DNA of 64,000 nt from Nesterenkonia populi (lineage in GTDB: Bacteria > Actinomycetota > Actinomycetes > Actinomycetales > Micrococcaceae), in NCBI RefSeq assembly GCF_007994735.1, contig NZ_VOIL01000001.1:1984001-2048000 (forward strand), written 5' to 3'. Shown here piece after piece: positions 42,619 through 56,990 of this stretch. The notes under the pieces are model-generated. The model did not search any database and had not been told where the DNA came from. It saw nothing but the letters and a program-made list of their open reading frames with translations. The translations under genes and the position numbers were made by a program. Positions within the stretch are counted from its first letter, which is position 1. Every line of letters starts with the position of its first letter.

Positions 42619-43845
42619 TCAGGCGCCCAGGGCCTGGATGCCGGGGAGGGTCTTGCCTTCAAGATATTCGAGGCTGGCGCCTCCGCCGGTGGAGATGTGG
42701 CCGAAGCCGGACTCATCGAAGCCGAGAGCGCGCACCGCGGCCGCGGAGTCTCCTCCCCCGACCACGGTGAACGCCTCGGACTGCGTGAGCGCCTCGGCCA
42801 GCGCGGCGGTCCCCTTGGAGAAGGCCTCCATCTCGAAGACTCCCATCGGGCCGTTCCAGAACACGGTCCTGGAGGCGGCGACCTCCGCGGCGAACGCCTC
42901 AGCGGAGGCGGGTCCGATGTCCAGGCCGAGGGCATCGGCACCGTGGGCCCCCGTCTCGAGTGAGTCCACCGGGAGAATCTCGTGCTCGGCATTCGCGGCG
43001 AAGCTTGCTGCCATGACGATGTCGGTGGGGAGCACGATCCGGCAGTCCTTCTGCTGCGCCTGCTCCAGAAAGCCCTTCACGGTCTCGAGCTCATCGTTCT
43101 CCACCAGGGAGCCGCCGATGCCGTATCCCTGGGCCTTCAGGAAGGTGAAGACCATGCCGCCGCCGATCAGCAGCGCGTCCGCTTTGGGCAGGAGGTTCTC
43201 GATGACGGCGAGCTTGTCGGAGACCTTGGAGCCGCCCAGAACGACGGTGTAGGGCCGCTCGGGGCTTTCGGTGAGACGCTTGAGGACCTGCAGCTCGGAG
43301 GCCACGAGGTCCCCCTGGTAGGCGGGAAGCTGAGAGGCGATATCGGCCACGGAGGCATGGGCGCGGTGAACAGCGCCGAAGGCGTCGTTCACATAGGCGC
43401 CGCTCTGCCCTGTCAGGGCGGCGAGCTCCTGGGCGAGGGCGCCGCGCTCGGCGGCGTCCTTGGATGTCTCGCGGGGATCGAACCGTACGTTCTCCAGCAG
43501 CAGGATCTCCCCCTCGGCGAGCTCAGCGACCGCTGAGCGGGCGGACTCACCGGTCAGGTCCTCCGCCCTCTTCACAGGGGCGGAGGACAGTTCCTGCATC
43601 CGGGCCGCCACCGGGGACAGGGAGAATTCCGGAACGGGCTCGCCCTTGGGGCGGCCGAGATGGGCCGTGACCAGCACGCGGGCACCGGATCGGGCGAGCT
43701 TCTCCAGCACGGGAAGGGAGGCGCGGATGCGTCCGTCGTCGGTCACTGCGCCGTCGGCCAGGGGGACGTTGAGGTCGGAGCGGACCAGCACCGCCCGGCC
43801 CTGGACGCCTTCGCTGAGGAGGGACTCAAGAGTCTTGGCTGTCAT
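42619..43845 (-). CDS. pgk: phosphoglycerate kinase
   Basis: 408 aa. [31 protein letters not shown], and nucleotide-binding [13 protein letters not shown] and the [11 protein letters not shown] motif are visible. It makes ATP from 1,3-bisphosphoglycerate. A hairpin lies between it and gap, so it is probably driven from its own promoter. Confidence 0.96.
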   Translation of the reverse strand: MTAKTLESLLSEGVQGRAVLVRSDLNVPLADGAVTDDGRIRASLPVLEKLARSGARVLVTAHLGRPKGEPVPEFSLSPVAARMQELSSAPVKRAEDLTGESARSAVAELAEGEILLLENVRFDPRETSKDAAERGALAQELAALTGQSGAYVNDAFGAVHRAHASVADIASQLPAYQGDLVASELQVLKRLTESPERPYTVVLGGSKVSDKLAVIENLLPKADALLIGGGMVFTFLKAQGYGIGGSLVENDELETVKGFLEQAQQKDCRIVLPTDIVMAASFAANAEHEILPVDSLETGAHGADALGLDIGPASAEAFAAEVAASRTVFWNGPMGVFEMEAFSKGTAALAEALTQSEAFTVVGGGDSAAAVRALGFDESGFGHISTGGGASLEYLEGKTLPGIQALGA

Positions 43846-43867
43846 GAGGCCAGACTACCAATCCGCC

Positions 43868-43920
43868 GGGCACGGCAGAGGCCCCGGTCCGCTGGTGGGA
43901 CCGGGGCCTCTGCCGTGCCC
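43868..43920. terminator. 23-bp perfect hairpin between gap and pgk
   Basis: GGGCACGGCAGAGG...CCTCTGCCGTGCCC with a 7-base loop, downstream of gap and just before pgk on the same strand. Confidence 0.75.
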
Positions 43921-43921
43921 A

Positions 43922-43962
43922 GGCTGAAGGCTGCGGCTGTGCGCTGGCTGCGGCCTTCAGCC
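43922..43962. terminator. second hairpin after gap
   Basis: GGCTGAAGGC...GCCTTCAGCC, 10-bp stem with a 21-base loop, directly beside the stronger hairpin. Possible secondary end for gap. Confidence 0.4.
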
Positions 43963-43982
43963 TTCGAGCTGCGGGATGCGCC

Positions 43983-45095
<1,113 letters not shown>

Positions 45096-45206
45096 TTAGT
45101 ATCGCACGCCTCGTCAGTGGCGTGAATCACACTGAGCGAGCATTCGGTGCCGTGCACGCATGCAGCCGCCCGAGGGACGCGCGAAGGATCCTCGCGCTTC
45201 CGGGAC

Positions 45207-45830
45207 TTACGGGGTCACCAGCTTGGAGGCGCCGGCGCGGGCCGCCGCCAGGCGCTCGGCCACATCGTCCCAGTTCACGATGTTCCAGAACGCCTTGACG
45301 TAGTCAGGCTTCACGTTCTGGTAGTCGAGGTAGAAGGCGTGCTCCCACATGTCCAGCATGAGCAGCGGGGTGGTGGCCACCGGCACGCCGTTCTGCTGGT
45401 CGTAGAACTGCTCGATGACCAGGTTGCCGCCGATGGGCTCGTAGGCAAGGATCGCCCAGCCGGAGCCTTGGATGGTCAGGGCGGCCTGGGTGAACTGGTT
45501 CTGGAAGGCCTCGAAGGAGCCGAAGTACTCGTCGATGGCTGCCGCCAGCTCTCCCTCGGGACGCTCCTGGCCGTTGGGGGTCAGGTTCTTCCAGAAGATG
45601 GAGTGGTTGATGTGGCCGCCGAGGTTGAACTGCAGGTTCTTCAGCAGCAGCGGGGTGGTGGCATAGTCGCCCTTCTCGCGGGCCTCGGCCAGCTTCTCCA
45701 GCGCAGTGTTCGCGCCGCCCACATAGGTGTTGTGGTGCTTGGAGTGGTGCAGCTCCATGATGCGGCCGGAGATGTGCGGCTCCAGCGCTCCGTAGTCGTA
45801 GTCCAGCTCAGGAAGCGTGTACTCAGCCAT
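45207..45830 (-). CDS. sodA: superoxide dismutase (Fe/Mn type)
   Basis: 207 aa. Metal ligands: His in [13 protein letters not shown], His in HINHSIFW, and Asp and His in [26 protein letters not shown] and GSGWAIL are characteristic of Fe/Mn SODs. It disposes of superoxide in the cytoplasm. Metal preference is not settled by these residues alone. Monocistronic. Confidence 0.96.
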   Translation of the reverse strand: MAEYTLPELDYDYGALEPHISGRIMELHHSKHHNTYVGGANTALEKLAEAREKGDYATTPLLLKNLQFNLGGHINHSIFWKNLTPNGQERPEGELAAAIDEYFGSFEAFQNQFTQAALTIQGSGWAILAYEPIGGNLVIEQFYDQQNGVPVATTPLLMLDMWEHAFYLDYQNVKPDYVKAFWNIVNWDDVAERLAAARAGASKLVTP

Positions 45831-45989
45831 GGGTCTTCCTCCTTGGTTGCGGAATCCGTCGAGGTCAGTGCCTCGCTCCGTCCCTCATCCTATGCATCCG
45901 GAGGGGCTGGGTTAAGGCCTTGACGCGATATGACATGGGGTGTTCACCCACGGATGAAAACTCAGAAAAGAACCAGTTTTTAGGTGCAG

Positions 45990-46967
45990 CTAATCAAGCA
46001 TATCCTCGGACACGTTGGCATTCGTGTCAGGGATGCCGAGCTCCTCGGCACGCTTGTCAGCCATGGCCAGCAGACGTCGGATGCGCCCCGCAACGGCGTC
46101 CTTGGTCATCGGCGGGTCAGCCAGCCGGCCCAGCTCGTCCAGAGAGGCCTGCTTGTGGCCGAGCCGGAGCTTTCCGGCGTACTCGAGGTGCTCCGGGATC
46201 TCTTCGCCGAGGATGTCCAGTGCACGCTCCACCCTGGCACCGGCGGCGACGGCGGCCTGCGCGGAGCGGCGGAGGTTGGCGTCGTCGAAGTTCGCGAGAC
46301 GATTGGCTGAGGCGCGCACCTCTTTGCGCATCCGCTTCTCCTCCCAGACCAGCAGCGTCTGGTGAGCTCCCATGCGGGTCAGCAGCTGGGCGATGGAGTC
46401 AGCATCGCGGATGACCACACGGTCGGTGCTGCGAACCTCGCGGGCCTTCGCGGTCAGGCCGAGCCTTCGAGCCGCACCGACCAGGGCGAGGGCGGCCTCC
46501 GGGCCGGGGCAGGTGACCTCCAGGGAGCAGGAGCGGCCCGGCTCCGTCAGGGAGCCGTGGGCGAGGAACGCCCCTCTCCAGGCGGCCACGGCATCGGCCA
46601 CGGAGCCGTTGACGACCACGGCGGGAAGTCCCCGGACTGGACGGCCGCGGCCGTCCAGCAGCCCAGTCTGACGGGCCAGGGCGTCACCTTCCCGCACCAC
46701 CCGGACCACGTAGCGGGAGCCCTTCTTCAAGCCGTTCCCGGAGACGACGATGACTTCGCAGGCGTGCCCGTAGACTTCCTGCAGAGCGGCCCTGAGCCGG
46801 CGCGCAGTGGCGGCGTGGTCGAGCTCGGCTTCGATGACGATGCGCTGGGAGATCACATGCAGACCGCCGGAGAACCGCAGCATGGCGGACACCTCCGCCT
46901 TGCGCTCTGATGTGGTGGAGACCTCCGTGCGGGAGAGTTCGTCCTTGACCGACTCGGTCAGCGCCAT
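45990..46967 (-). CDS. whiA: DNA-binding regulator WhiA
   Basis: 325 aa from ATG 46967 ([13 protein letters not shown]); the frame is open further to 47021, but that extension is Pro/His-rich. N-terminal LAGLIDADG-like fold ([14 protein letters not shown]), C-terminal HTH ([31 protein letters not shown]). WhiA is a sporulation/cell-division regulator in streptomycetes and is conserved in non-sporulating actinobacteria. Part of rapZ-yvcK-whiA. Confidence 0.95.
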   Translation of the reverse strand: MALTESVKDELSRTEVSTTSERKAEVSAMLRFSGGLHVISQRIVIEAELDHAATARRLRAALQEVYGHACEVIVVSGNGLKKGSRYVVRVVREGDALARQTGLLDGRGRPVRGLPAVVVNGSVADAVAAWRGAFLAHGSLTEPGRSCSLEVTCPGPEAALALVGAARRLGLTAKAREVRSTDRVVIRDADSIAQLLTRMGAHQTLLVWEEKRMRKEVRASANRLANFDDANLRRSAQAAVAAGARVERALDILGEEIPEHLEYAGKLRLGHKQASLDELGRLADPPMTKDAVAGRIRRLLAMADKRAEELGIPDTNANVSEDMLD

Positions 46968-47083
46968 AGTCTTCGAACAGTCCTTAGAGGTCGTGGGCGG
47001 ATGGGTGTGCGGCCCGGTCATCGTACTGGAAGAGGGTATCCCCCATATGAACCGGCGGCCAGAGCGGACGGTCCTGCCGCGGC

Positions 47084-48133
47084 TCAGTCCTGGGCGTCCT
47101 GGAAGACCTCGTTGAGCGCGATCGCCAGGCGCAGGGTGTCATGGACGCCGGGCTGCTCGCTGCGCCGGACCTTCGCGTAGGTGATCCGTGCGCCCAGCCG
47201 GGCGGCGGCCTCCTCGAAGTCGGGCTGCTCAGCCTCGCTGACGCAGCGGGGGTCTGCCACGACCGCGTCGATGTGCATGCCGGGGGCGTAGTGGGCGAGT
47301 ACGTCGAGGTGATCGGCCGGGCTCATGCCGAAGGTCTCGTCGGTGTCTGCGGTGAGGTTCATGACGACGCAGCGCCGGGCCTCGGTCTCAGTCAGGGCGG
47401 TGCGCAGCTCGGGGAGCATGAAGTGAGGCAGCACGGAGGTGTACCAGGAGCCGGGGCCGAAGACGACCCAGTCGGAGAGCTCGATCGCAGTGACGGCCTC
47501 TTTGCAGGGCTCAGCATCCTCCGGGTGCAGGCGAACCTCGGTGAGCCTGCCCAGCTTGCCCGCTTTGGCGAGCTCGGCCTGTGAGCCGATCCTCACCAGC
47601 TCATCGGTGTCGGCCTGATCGGTGCGGACCAGACCGGACATCGTCAGCGGCGTGCGGGACATCGGCAGCACCTGGCCGCGGGCGCCCAGCAGGGCTCCGG
47701 CCCAGCGCAGCCCGTCAACGGGGTCTCCGAGGAGCTCCCAGAGCGCGACGATCAGAAGGTTGCCCACAGCGTGGTCGTCGAGATCGCCGACGCCGTCCTT
47801 GGACTTCAGCCGGTGCTGCATGACGGAGGCCCAGGTCCGCCCCCAGTCGTTGTCGTCGCACAGGGCCGTGAGCGCCATCCGCAGGTCCCCCGGCGGCAGC
47901 ACGTCCATGTCCTGGCGCAGCCGGCCGGAGGAGCCGCCGTCGTCGGCCACGGTGCAGACGGCGGTGAGGTGCTCGGCGGCGATGACCCGCAGGGCCCGCA
48001 GGGTCGCTTTGAGTCCGTGGCCGCCGCCCAGGGCGGTGACCCGGAAGCTGGAGTGAGACGGCGTGCGCGCGGCCTCCGCGAAGGTGCTGATGCTCGGCAG
48101 GGGCCCGGTGACCCCGATCGGTCCGGTGGACAT
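47084..48133 (-). CDS. yvcK: YvcK/CofD-like gluconeogenesis factor
   Basis: 349 aa. [51 protein letters not shown] and [15 protein letters not shown] are the CofD/YvcK-family marks. In Bacillus the protein is needed for growth on gluconeogenic carbon and for cell shape; the enzyme activity is not known. It lies between rapZ (10 bp) and whiA. Confidence 0.92.
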   Translation of the reverse strand: MSTGPIGVTGPLPSISTFAEAARTPSHSSFRVTALGGGHGLKATLRALRVIAAEHLTAVCTVADDGGSSGRLRQDMDVLPPGDLRMALTALCDDNDWGRTWASVMQHRLKSKDGVGDLDDHAVGNLLIVALWELLGDPVDGLRWAGALLGARGQVLPMSRTPLTMSGLVRTDQADTDELVRIGSQAELAKAGKLGRLTEVRLHPEDAEPCKEAVTAIELSDWVVFGPGSWYTSVLPHFMLPELRTALTETEARRCVVMNLTADTDETFGMSPADHLDVLAHYAPGMHIDAVVADPRCVSEAEQPDFEEAAARLGARITYAKVRRSEQPGVHDTLRLAIALNEVFQDAQD

Positions 48134-48143
48134 GCGGCCGTCA

Positions 48144-49037
48144 CTACTCCCGGCCGAGGTCGCGGTGGACCACGTTCACGGTGACTGAGGGAATCTGGTC
48201 CAAGCGGCGGGCCAGCTCCTCGCTGATCGCTACGGAGCGGTGCTTGCCGCCGGTGCAGCCGACGGCCAGGGTCGCGTAGTGCTTGTTCTCCCGGCGGTAG
48301 CCCTCCAGAACCGGCTGCAGCGCCTGCACGTAGCGGTCCACGAAATCGCCGGCTCCCTCATTGGTCAGGACGAAGTCACGGACGTTCTCGTCCTGCCCCG
48401 TGTAGGGGCGCAGCTCGGGGACCCAGTGCGGGTTGGGGATGAAGCGGACGTCGGCGAGGAAGTTCGCATCGGCAGGAACCCCGTATTTGAACCCGAAGCT
48501 CATCACGTTCAGCCGCAGGGTGACCGGGCCGTTGTCGTTGAAGAGCTCGTTGACCGCGTTGGCGAGGCCGTGGACGTTGAGGTCTGTGGTGTCGAGGACC
48601 AGCTGGGCGGCGTCCTTGACCTCCTTGAGCACCTCCCGCTCGGCGCGGATGCCGTCGACGATGCGCCCTTCCCCCTGCAGGGGATGGGGTCGGCGGCCCT
48701 GCTCGAACCGGCGGACCAGCAGGTCCTCAGAGGCGTCGAGGAACAGCAGCCGGTAGCTGATCCCGGCGGCGGTCACCTGGGCCAGGGACTCGCGCATATT
48801 CGAGTAGAGCCGGCGGGAGCGGACATCGAGGACGACGGCGAGCTTCTCCACCGAGCCCGGGTTGCGGGCAATCAGGTCCATCATCGTGGTGATCAGCTCC
48901 GGCGGCAGCCCCTCCACCACGTACCAGCCCATGTCCTCCAAGGCGTGGGCTGCGGTGGTGCGGCCGGCCCCGGACATGCCGGTGACGATCAGCAGCTCGT
49001 TCTCCGGCGGCTTCACGGGGGCCAGGTCATTGCTCAC
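48144..49037 (-). CDS. rapZ: RNase adapter protein RapZ
   Basis: 297 aa from GTG 49037. N-terminal P-loop TGMSGAGRTTAAHALEDMGW, in which Arg stands in the usual Lys place, as in actinobacterial relatives. C-terminal domain carries FGFKYGVPADANFLADVRFIPNP and GCTGGKHRSVAISEELA. RapZ family proteins bind nucleotides and small RNAs. Conserved with yvcK and whiA. The gap to uvrC is 56 bp. Confidence 0.93.
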   Translation of the reverse strand: MSNDLAPVKPPENELLIVTGMSGAGRTTAAHALEDMGWYVVEGLPPELITTMMDLIARNPGSVEKLAVVLDVRSRRLYSNMRESLAQVTAAGISYRLLFLDASEDLLVRRFEQGRRPHPLQGEGRIVDGIRAEREVLKEVKDAAQLVLDTTDLNVHGLANAVNELFNDNGPVTLRLNVMSFGFKYGVPADANFLADVRFIPNPHWVPELRPYTGQDENVRDFVLTNEGAGDFVDRYVQALQPVLEGYRRENKHYATLAVGCTGGKHRSVAISEELARRLDQIPSVTVNVVHRDLGRE

Positions 49038-49093
49038 GCCCCTGAGCCTACCTGCCCCTCCCCCGGAGCGTCATCGGTGTTTCCTTCCGCGGC

Positions 49094-51043
49094 TCAGGCT
49101 TCTTCCCTGTGAAGGTGCGTGAGGATCTTCTCGGCGCTGGCGAGGCCGATGCCAGGCACCTCGGCAACCTGCTCCGGGGTGGCTCGAGTGAGGTGGGCGA
49201 CTGATCCGAAGTGCTCCACCAAGGCGGCCCGCTTCTTGGGTCCCAGGCCGGGCACGTCATCGAGCGCAGAGTGGGTCATCTGCTTGGACCGCGCCGTGCG
49301 GTGGTAGGCGATCGCGAAGCGGTGGGCCTCATCGCGGATGCGCTGCAGCATGTAGAGCGCCTCGGAGGTGCGCGGCAGAACCAGCGGGAAGTCATCATCG
49401 GGCAGCCACACCTCTTCGAGGCGCTTGGCGAGCCCGGCGACGGGCATGTCGTTCAGGCCGAGCTCGTCGAGCGCGGCACGGGCGGCGCTGACCTGGGGCT
49501 TGCCGCCGTCGACGACGACCAGGCTGGGCGGGTAGGCGAACTTCGCCGCCTCACGGTCCACCGCCGTGGACTCCTTGACCGTCGGGTCGGCCTGGCTCTG
49601 CTCCTCAGGGCCGCTCTCCGGGACCGGGTTCTCGGCCTTCTCGAGATCTTTGATGTAGCGGGAGAAGCGGCGGGTGATCACATCGCGCATTGCGGAGGTG
49701 TCGTCCCGGGCGGCCGCGCCCCGGACGGAGAACCGGCGGTAGTCCTTCTTCTTGGGAAGGCCGTCCTCGAGCACCACCATGGATGCGACTACGTTGGTGC
49801 CGCCGGTGTGTGAGACGTCGAAGCACTCCACGCGCAGCAGCGGCTCGGGCAGCTCAAGGTGCTCCTGGAGCTCCCGCAGCGCGGCGGAGCGGGTGGTGAG
49901 GTCGCTGGAGCGGCGCGCCTTATGCAGCCGCAGCGCCTGCTCGGCGTTCTCGGCGACGGTCCCCAGCAGGGCTGCCTTGTCGCCGCGCTGGGGCACCCGG
50001 AGGCTGACTCTGGCCCCGCGCATCTGGGAGAGCCAGGCGGAGATCTCCTCGTGGTCCTCCGGAAGGACCGGGACCAGCACCTCTCGGGGGATGCGCTCGG
50101 CGTCGGGCATGTCCCCGTAGACCTGCAGCAGCAGCTGCTCGATGAGGCCGGCGTCGTCGATGTCCTCCACCTTCTCGGAGACCCAGCCGCGCTGGCCGCG
50201 AATGCGGCCCTGCCGGATGTGGAAGACCTGCACGGCGGCCTCCAGCTCGTCCCCGGCGACGGCGAAGATGTCTGCTTCTGTCTCCTCGGGGAGCACGACG
50301 GCGTTGCGCTCGAAGACCCGGCGGAGGGCTTCGAGGTCGTCGCGGTGGCGGGCGGCGTCCTCGTAGCGCAGCTCAGCGACGGCGTCCTTCATCTGCTGCT
50401 CGATCCGCCGGATGTGCTTCTCGGGCCGGCCGGCCATCACCTCGACGAACTCCTCGGCGAGCTTCCGGTGGTCCTCGGCGCTGATGCTCCCCACGCAGGG
50501 AGCGGCGCATTTGTCGATGTAGCCGAGCAGGCAGGGCCGCCCAGAGGCCTCGGCGCGTTTGAACACCCCGGCGGAGCAGGAGCGGACGGGGAAGACGCGC
50601 AGCATCGTGTCGACGGTTTCGCGGATGGCTTTGGCGGGGTGGAAGGGGCCGAAGTATTTGACGCCTTTGCGCTTGTCGCCTCGCATCACCTGCACCCGCG
50701 GGTACTTCTCGTTCATGGTGACGGCCAGGTACGGGTAGGACTTGTCGTCCCGGTACATGACGTTGAAGCGGGGGGTGTGCTGCTTGATCCAGGTGTATTC
50801 GAGCTGGATGGCCTCCAGCTCGGAGCCGACCACCGTCCACTCGACGCGGTCGGCTGTGTGGACCATCGCGTAGGTCTTCGGCGGCAGCTGATTCACGGAG
50901 CTGAAGTAGGAGTTCAGCCGGGAGCGGAGGCTTTTGGCCTTGCCGACGTAGACGACCCTCCCGGAGGGATCGATGAACCGGTAGACACCCGGCTGGGTGG
51001 GGATCTCCCCAGGCGTGGGCCGGTAGGAGGAGGGGTCAGCCAT
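49094..51043 (-). CDS. uvrC: excinuclease ABC subunit C
   Basis: 649 aa from ATG 51043. GIY-YIG nuclease near the N-terminus (GVYRFIDPSGRVVYVGKAKSLRSRL), a UVR domain, the UvrC RNaseH-like endonuclease core (VVDGGKPQVSAARAAL), and tandem HhH at the C-terminus (VPGLGPKKRAALVEHFGSV; VPGIGLASAEKIL). It makes both incisions in nucleotide excision repair with UvrAB. One base separates its ATG from the plsC stop. Confidence 0.96.
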   Translation of the reverse strand: MADPSSYRPTPGEIPTQPGVYRFIDPSGRVVYVGKAKSLRSRLNSYFSSVNQLPPKTYAMVHTADRVEWTVVGSELEAIQLEYTWIKQHTPRFNVMYRDDKSYPYLAVTMNEKYPRVQVMRGDKRKGVKYFGPFHPAKAIRETVDTMLRVFPVRSCSAGVFKRAEASGRPCLLGYIDKCAAPCVGSISAEDHRKLAEEFVEVMAGRPEKHIRRIEQQMKDAVAELRYEDAARHRDDLEALRRVFERNAVVLPEETEADIFAVAGDELEAAVQVFHIRQGRIRGQRGWVSEKVEDIDDAGLIEQLLLQVYGDMPDAERIPREVLVPVLPEDHEEISAWLSQMRGARVSLRVPQRGDKAALLGTVAENAEQALRLHKARRSSDLTTRSAALRELQEHLELPEPLLRVECFDVSHTGGTNVVASMVVLEDGLPKKKDYRRFSVRGAAARDDTSAMRDVITRRFSRYIKDLEKAENPVPESGPEEQSQADPTVKESTAVDREAAKFAYPPSLVVVDGGKPQVSAARAALDELGLNDMPVAGLAKRLEEVWLPDDDFPLVLPRTSEALYMLQRIRDEAHRFAIAYHRTARSKQMTHSALDDVPGLGPKKRAALVEHFGSVAHLTRATPEQVAEVPGIGLASAEKILTHLHREEA

Positions 51044-51044
51044 C

Positions 51045-51787
51045 TCAGCCGGCGCCGCCGCCGTCCGCTGCCTCAGCAGCTTCGGAGGCGCGGGCGTTGT
51101 AGGTGTCCACGCGCTCTTGCCCGGAGAGCTCGGCGATGGCGTCCATGATCTGGGCGGTGGCCTCACGGCGGGCCTTCAGGGGCTGCTTCTGCATCTTGTC
51201 GAACTGCAGCGGGGCCCCAGCGTGGACTTCGAAGCTGCGGACCCTGACGCGGTTGGAGTCGGGGGCCTGCAGCTGCTCGGTGCCGCGCAGGCCCAGGGGA
51301 ATGACGGGGGCCCCGGTGGCCAGGGCGAGCCATCCGACGCCGTTCTTGCCCCGGTAGAGCCGGCCGTCACGGCTGCGGGTCCCTTCGGGGTAGATGCCGA
51401 CCCCGGAGCCGGATCCGACGATGTCGCCGAGGCCGTAGAGAGCCTCCACCGCACCGGACTGCTTGTCCCGGTCCACAGGCACGGAGCCGAAGGACTCGAA
51501 GAACAGCTTCATGCCGCGGCCGCGCAGGCCGGGCTGGGTGAAGTACTCGGCTTTGGCGAAGAAGCTCACGGGCCGGGGGAAGATGCCTTGGATGAGCACG
51601 GAGTCCAGGAAGCTGAGGTGGTTGCTGGCCACGATGAAGCCGCCCTCCGTGGGCACGTTCTCCATCCCGGTCACGGTGGGCCGGCAGAGCATACGGATGG
51701 CCCGCCCGCCCGTCCTGCGGACTCGTTCGTGCTTGGCCCGGCGGTCGCCTCCGAAGACGGCCTGTGCGGTGTTCCCCTCTGCTGCGC

Positions 51788-51791
<4 letters not shown>
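51045..51791 (-). CDS. lysophospholipid acyltransferase (PlsC-like)
   Basis: 248 aa. Motif I NHLSFLD, motif II region FAKAEYF and GSVPVDRD, motif [10 protein letters not shown], motif [11 protein letters not shown], all of the 1-acylglycerol-3-phosphate acyltransferase family. It probably makes phosphatidic acid or transfers acyl groups at the membrane. Its ATG overlaps the uvrA stop as ATGA, so it sits in the same transcript as uvrA and uvrC. Confidence 0.88.
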
Positions 51792-54787
<2,996 letters not shown>

Positions 54788-54794
54788 CCGGCCC

Positions 54795-54831
54795 AGTGTA
54801 TTGGCCGCCCCACCCTCGAACAAACGTTCGA
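54795..54831 (-). promoter_or_regulatory. uvrA promoter with LexA (SOS) box
   Basis: TCGAAC-AAAC-GTTCGA (54816-54831) is a perfect 16-bp actinobacterial SOS box. On the minus strand a TTGTTC -35 (54823-54818) and TACACT -10 (54800-54795) are 17 bp apart, so the box covers the -35. LexA would repress uvrA-plsC-uvrC until DNA damage. Confidence 0.8.
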
Positions 54832-54844
54832 TGCGCGGGTCGGC

Positions 54845-55564
54845 CTATGCGGCTCCGCCGGCGCGGCAGACGTCCACGAACCGTTCTGCCAGGGGCCGGA
54901 AGCTGGCCTCAATCTCTGCGGCCTGATCACGGAACCCGGTGAGGACCTGCTCAGTGCTCTCCCCCGCCTGGGGGACCAGCGAGCCTTCGGCAGCGGCCCA
55001 AGCACGAACGGTGTGCTCGTCGGGCTCGGGGTGGAACTGCAGGGACCAGGAGAACTCCCCCATCCGGAATGCCTGCACGGGCGCATCGGTCCCCTCGACC
55101 AGGTGGACGGCGCCTTGGGGCACGCCGGCGATCTCCTCCTGGTGCCAGAGAACGGCTTTGGGCTGCGGAGGCAGCCCGGCGAAGAGGGGGTCCTGGGATG
55201 CTTCGGGCCGCAGCGTGAGCTGGTGCACCCCGACCTGAGGCTTATCACGGCGAAAGACGTCGACCCCGTAGGCGACGGCGCAGAGCTGGGCGCCGAGGCA
55301 GATGTTCAGCGCAGGGAAGGTCCCGTCCACGGCACGCTTCTGCAGGGCGCGGACCGCAGGCAGCCAGGGCCAGTGGTCATCCCGCTGAGGTGCGGCGGTG
55401 CCGCCGAGGACGAGGAGCCCGTCGACGTCGTCGAACCCTGCGGGGACCGCCTCGCCCTGGTCGGGACGGCACATCACCAGCTGCGCCCCGGCATCCTCGA
55501 GCCAGGCGCCGAGCCGGCCGATCCCGACGGCCTCCTCATGCTGAATCACCAGAATCTTCGTCAC
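54845..55564 (-). CDS. class I glutamine amidotransferase-like protein
   Basis: 239 aa. Nucleophile Cys in NICLGAQL, His and Glu in QFHPEP. This GMP-synthase-like stand-alone amidotransferase fold is common in actinobacteria; the partner synthase and product are not evident. It is downstream of the divergent SOS region of uvrA and on the same strand as the pca operon, 54 bp after pcaJ. Confidence 0.75.
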   Translation of the reverse strand: MTKILVIQHEEAVGIGRLGAWLEDAGAQLVMCRPDQGEAVPAGFDDVDGLLVLGGTAAPQRDDHWPWLPAVRALQKRAVDGTFPALNICLGAQLCAVAYGVDVFRRDKPQVGVHQLTLRPEASQDPLFAGLPPQPKAVLWHQEEIAGVPQGAVHLVEGTDAPVQAFRMGEFSWSLQFHPEPDEHTVRAWAAAEGSLVPQAGESTEQVLTGFRDQAAEIEASFRPLAERFVDVCRAGGAA

Positions 55565-55617
55565 CGGAGGAAGTCTAGGGGCGCAGCGGCTCGCACGCGG
55601 AGCTCGTCCGGCTCCGG

Positions 55618-56268
55618 TCAGAGTATGGTCAGGTCCACATCCAGCCGACTCTGAATCTCTTCGGCGGTGAGTCCGTAGGCCTCACGCAGCGACACGGTGG
55701 TTCCTTGGCGGCCACGTTCGATGAGGAAGACTCCGTGGTCGGTGTAGACCCGGCTGACGCACCCCAGGCCTGTGGCCGGGTAGCTCAGCTCGGGCACGAT
55801 CTTCGGGCTGCCGTTCTTGGCGAAGAGGCTCATCATCACGAAGACGTCCTTAGCCCCGGTCGCCAGATCCATCGCGCCGCCGACGGCCGGGATCGCGTCA
55901 GGTGCGCCGGTGGACCAGTTCGCCAGGTCTCCGGCCCCGGAGACCTGGAAGGCCCCGAGCACGCAGACGTCCAGGTGCCCGCCGCGCATCATCGCGAAGG
56001 AGTCTGCATGGTGGAAGTAGCTGGCACCGGCAAGCTCAGTGACAGGGATCTTGCCGGCATTGATCAGATCGGTGTCGATCTCCTCGCCCGCTGCCGCCGG
56101 ACCCATGCCGAGCATGCCGTTCTCAGTGTGCAGGGTGATTCCCTGCTCGGCGCTGAGGTAGTCAGAGACTTTGGTGGGCTGGCCGATGCCCAGATTCACA
56201 TAGGAACCCGGAGCAATATCGGCAGCGACCAGACGTGCCAGGTCCTCCCGGCCGAGGGTGCTGCTCAT
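55618..56268 (-). CDS. pcaJ: 3-oxoadipate CoA-transferase subunit B
   Basis: 216 aa. NLGIGQPTKVSDYL, the catalytic Glu in HTENGMLGMGP, and GGAMDLATGAKDVFVMM are the SCOT-subunit-B signatures. With PcaI it activates 3-oxoadipate with CoA from succinyl-CoA. ATGA overlap with pcaI. Last gene of the operon. Confidence 0.9.
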   Translation of the reverse strand: MSSTLGREDLARLVAADIAPGSYVNLGIGQPTKVSDYLSAEQGITLHTENGMLGMGPAAAGEEIDTDLINAGKIPVTELAGASYFHHADSFAMMRGGHLDVCVLGAFQVSGAGDLANWSTGAPDAIPAVGGAMDLATGAKDVFVMMSLFAKNGSPKIVPELSYPATGLGCVSRVYTDHGVFLIERGRQGTTVSLREAYGLTAEEIQSRLDVDLTIL

Positions 56269-56972
56269 ACGGTGAGCCTTCCTTCCTTGCGCGCGGCCTC
56301 GCCCGAGGCTGTGCGAACCACGGTGAGCGTGTCCACGAAGAGGCCGGGGGTGATGACGTTCTCGGGGTCCAAGGATCCGGTGGGCAGAACCTCCTCGACC
56401 TGGACAATCGTCCGATCTGCGGCGGCGGCCATCACCGGTCCGAAGTTCCTGGCCGTCTTGCGGTAGGTGAGGTTTCCGGCCCCGTCCGCGGCGAGTGCTT
56501 TGATCAGGGCGACATCGCCGCGCAGCGGGTATTCGAGGACATAGTGCCGGCCGTGAATCTCACGGACCTCCTTGCCCGCAGCCAGGGGGGTGCCGTACCC
56601 GGTGGGGGTGAAGAAGGCTCCGATGCCGGCCCCGGCAGCCCGCAGCCGCTCGGCGAGGTTGCCCTGCGGGACCAGCTCCAGCTCAATCTGACCGGCCCGG
56701 TATGCCTCGTCGAAGTGCCAGGAGTCCGACTGCCGGGGGAACGAGCAGATGATCTTGGCCACCCGCCGCTCCTTGATCAGCAGCGCCAGACCGGCATCGC
56801 CTTGCCCGGCGTTATTGCTGACCACGGTCAGGTCCCTGGCCCCCGATGCCAGCAGCGCATCGATGAGCTCATGGGCCTGCCCGGCATTGCCGAAGCCTCC
56901 CATGAGCACAGTGGCCCCGTCAGCGATGCCTGCCACGGCCTCTGCAGGATTGGGTGCGATGATCGTCGACAT
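56265..56972 (-). CDS. pcaI: 3-oxoadipate CoA-transferase subunit A
   Basis: 235 aa. TVLMGGFGNAGQAHELIDALL and SNNAGQGDAGLALLI, then FPRQSDSW and IELELVPQGNLAERLRAAGAGIGAFFTPTGYGT are markers of CoA-transferase subunit A. Eighteen bases follow pcaF. It acts with PcaJ. Confidence 0.9.
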   Translation of the reverse strand: MSTIIAPNPAEAVAGIADGATVLMGGFGNAGQAHELIDALLASGARDLTVVSNNAGQGDAGLALLIKERRVAKIICSFPRQSDSWHFDEAYRAGQIELELVPQGNLAERLRAAGAGIGAFFTPTGYGTPLAAGKEVREIHGRHYVLEYPLRGDVALIKALAADGAGNLTYRKTARNFGPVMAAAADRTIVQVEEVLPTGSLDPENVITPGLFVDTLTVVRTASGEAARKEGRLTV

Positions 56973-56990
56973 CTGTGCAGTCAGTGCCTC

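Noticed and set aside
41775..42992. 405-aa minus-strand version of tpiA
   Set aside because: The extra N-terminal part lies in the wrong frame of pgk; the TPI fold begins at ATG 42587.
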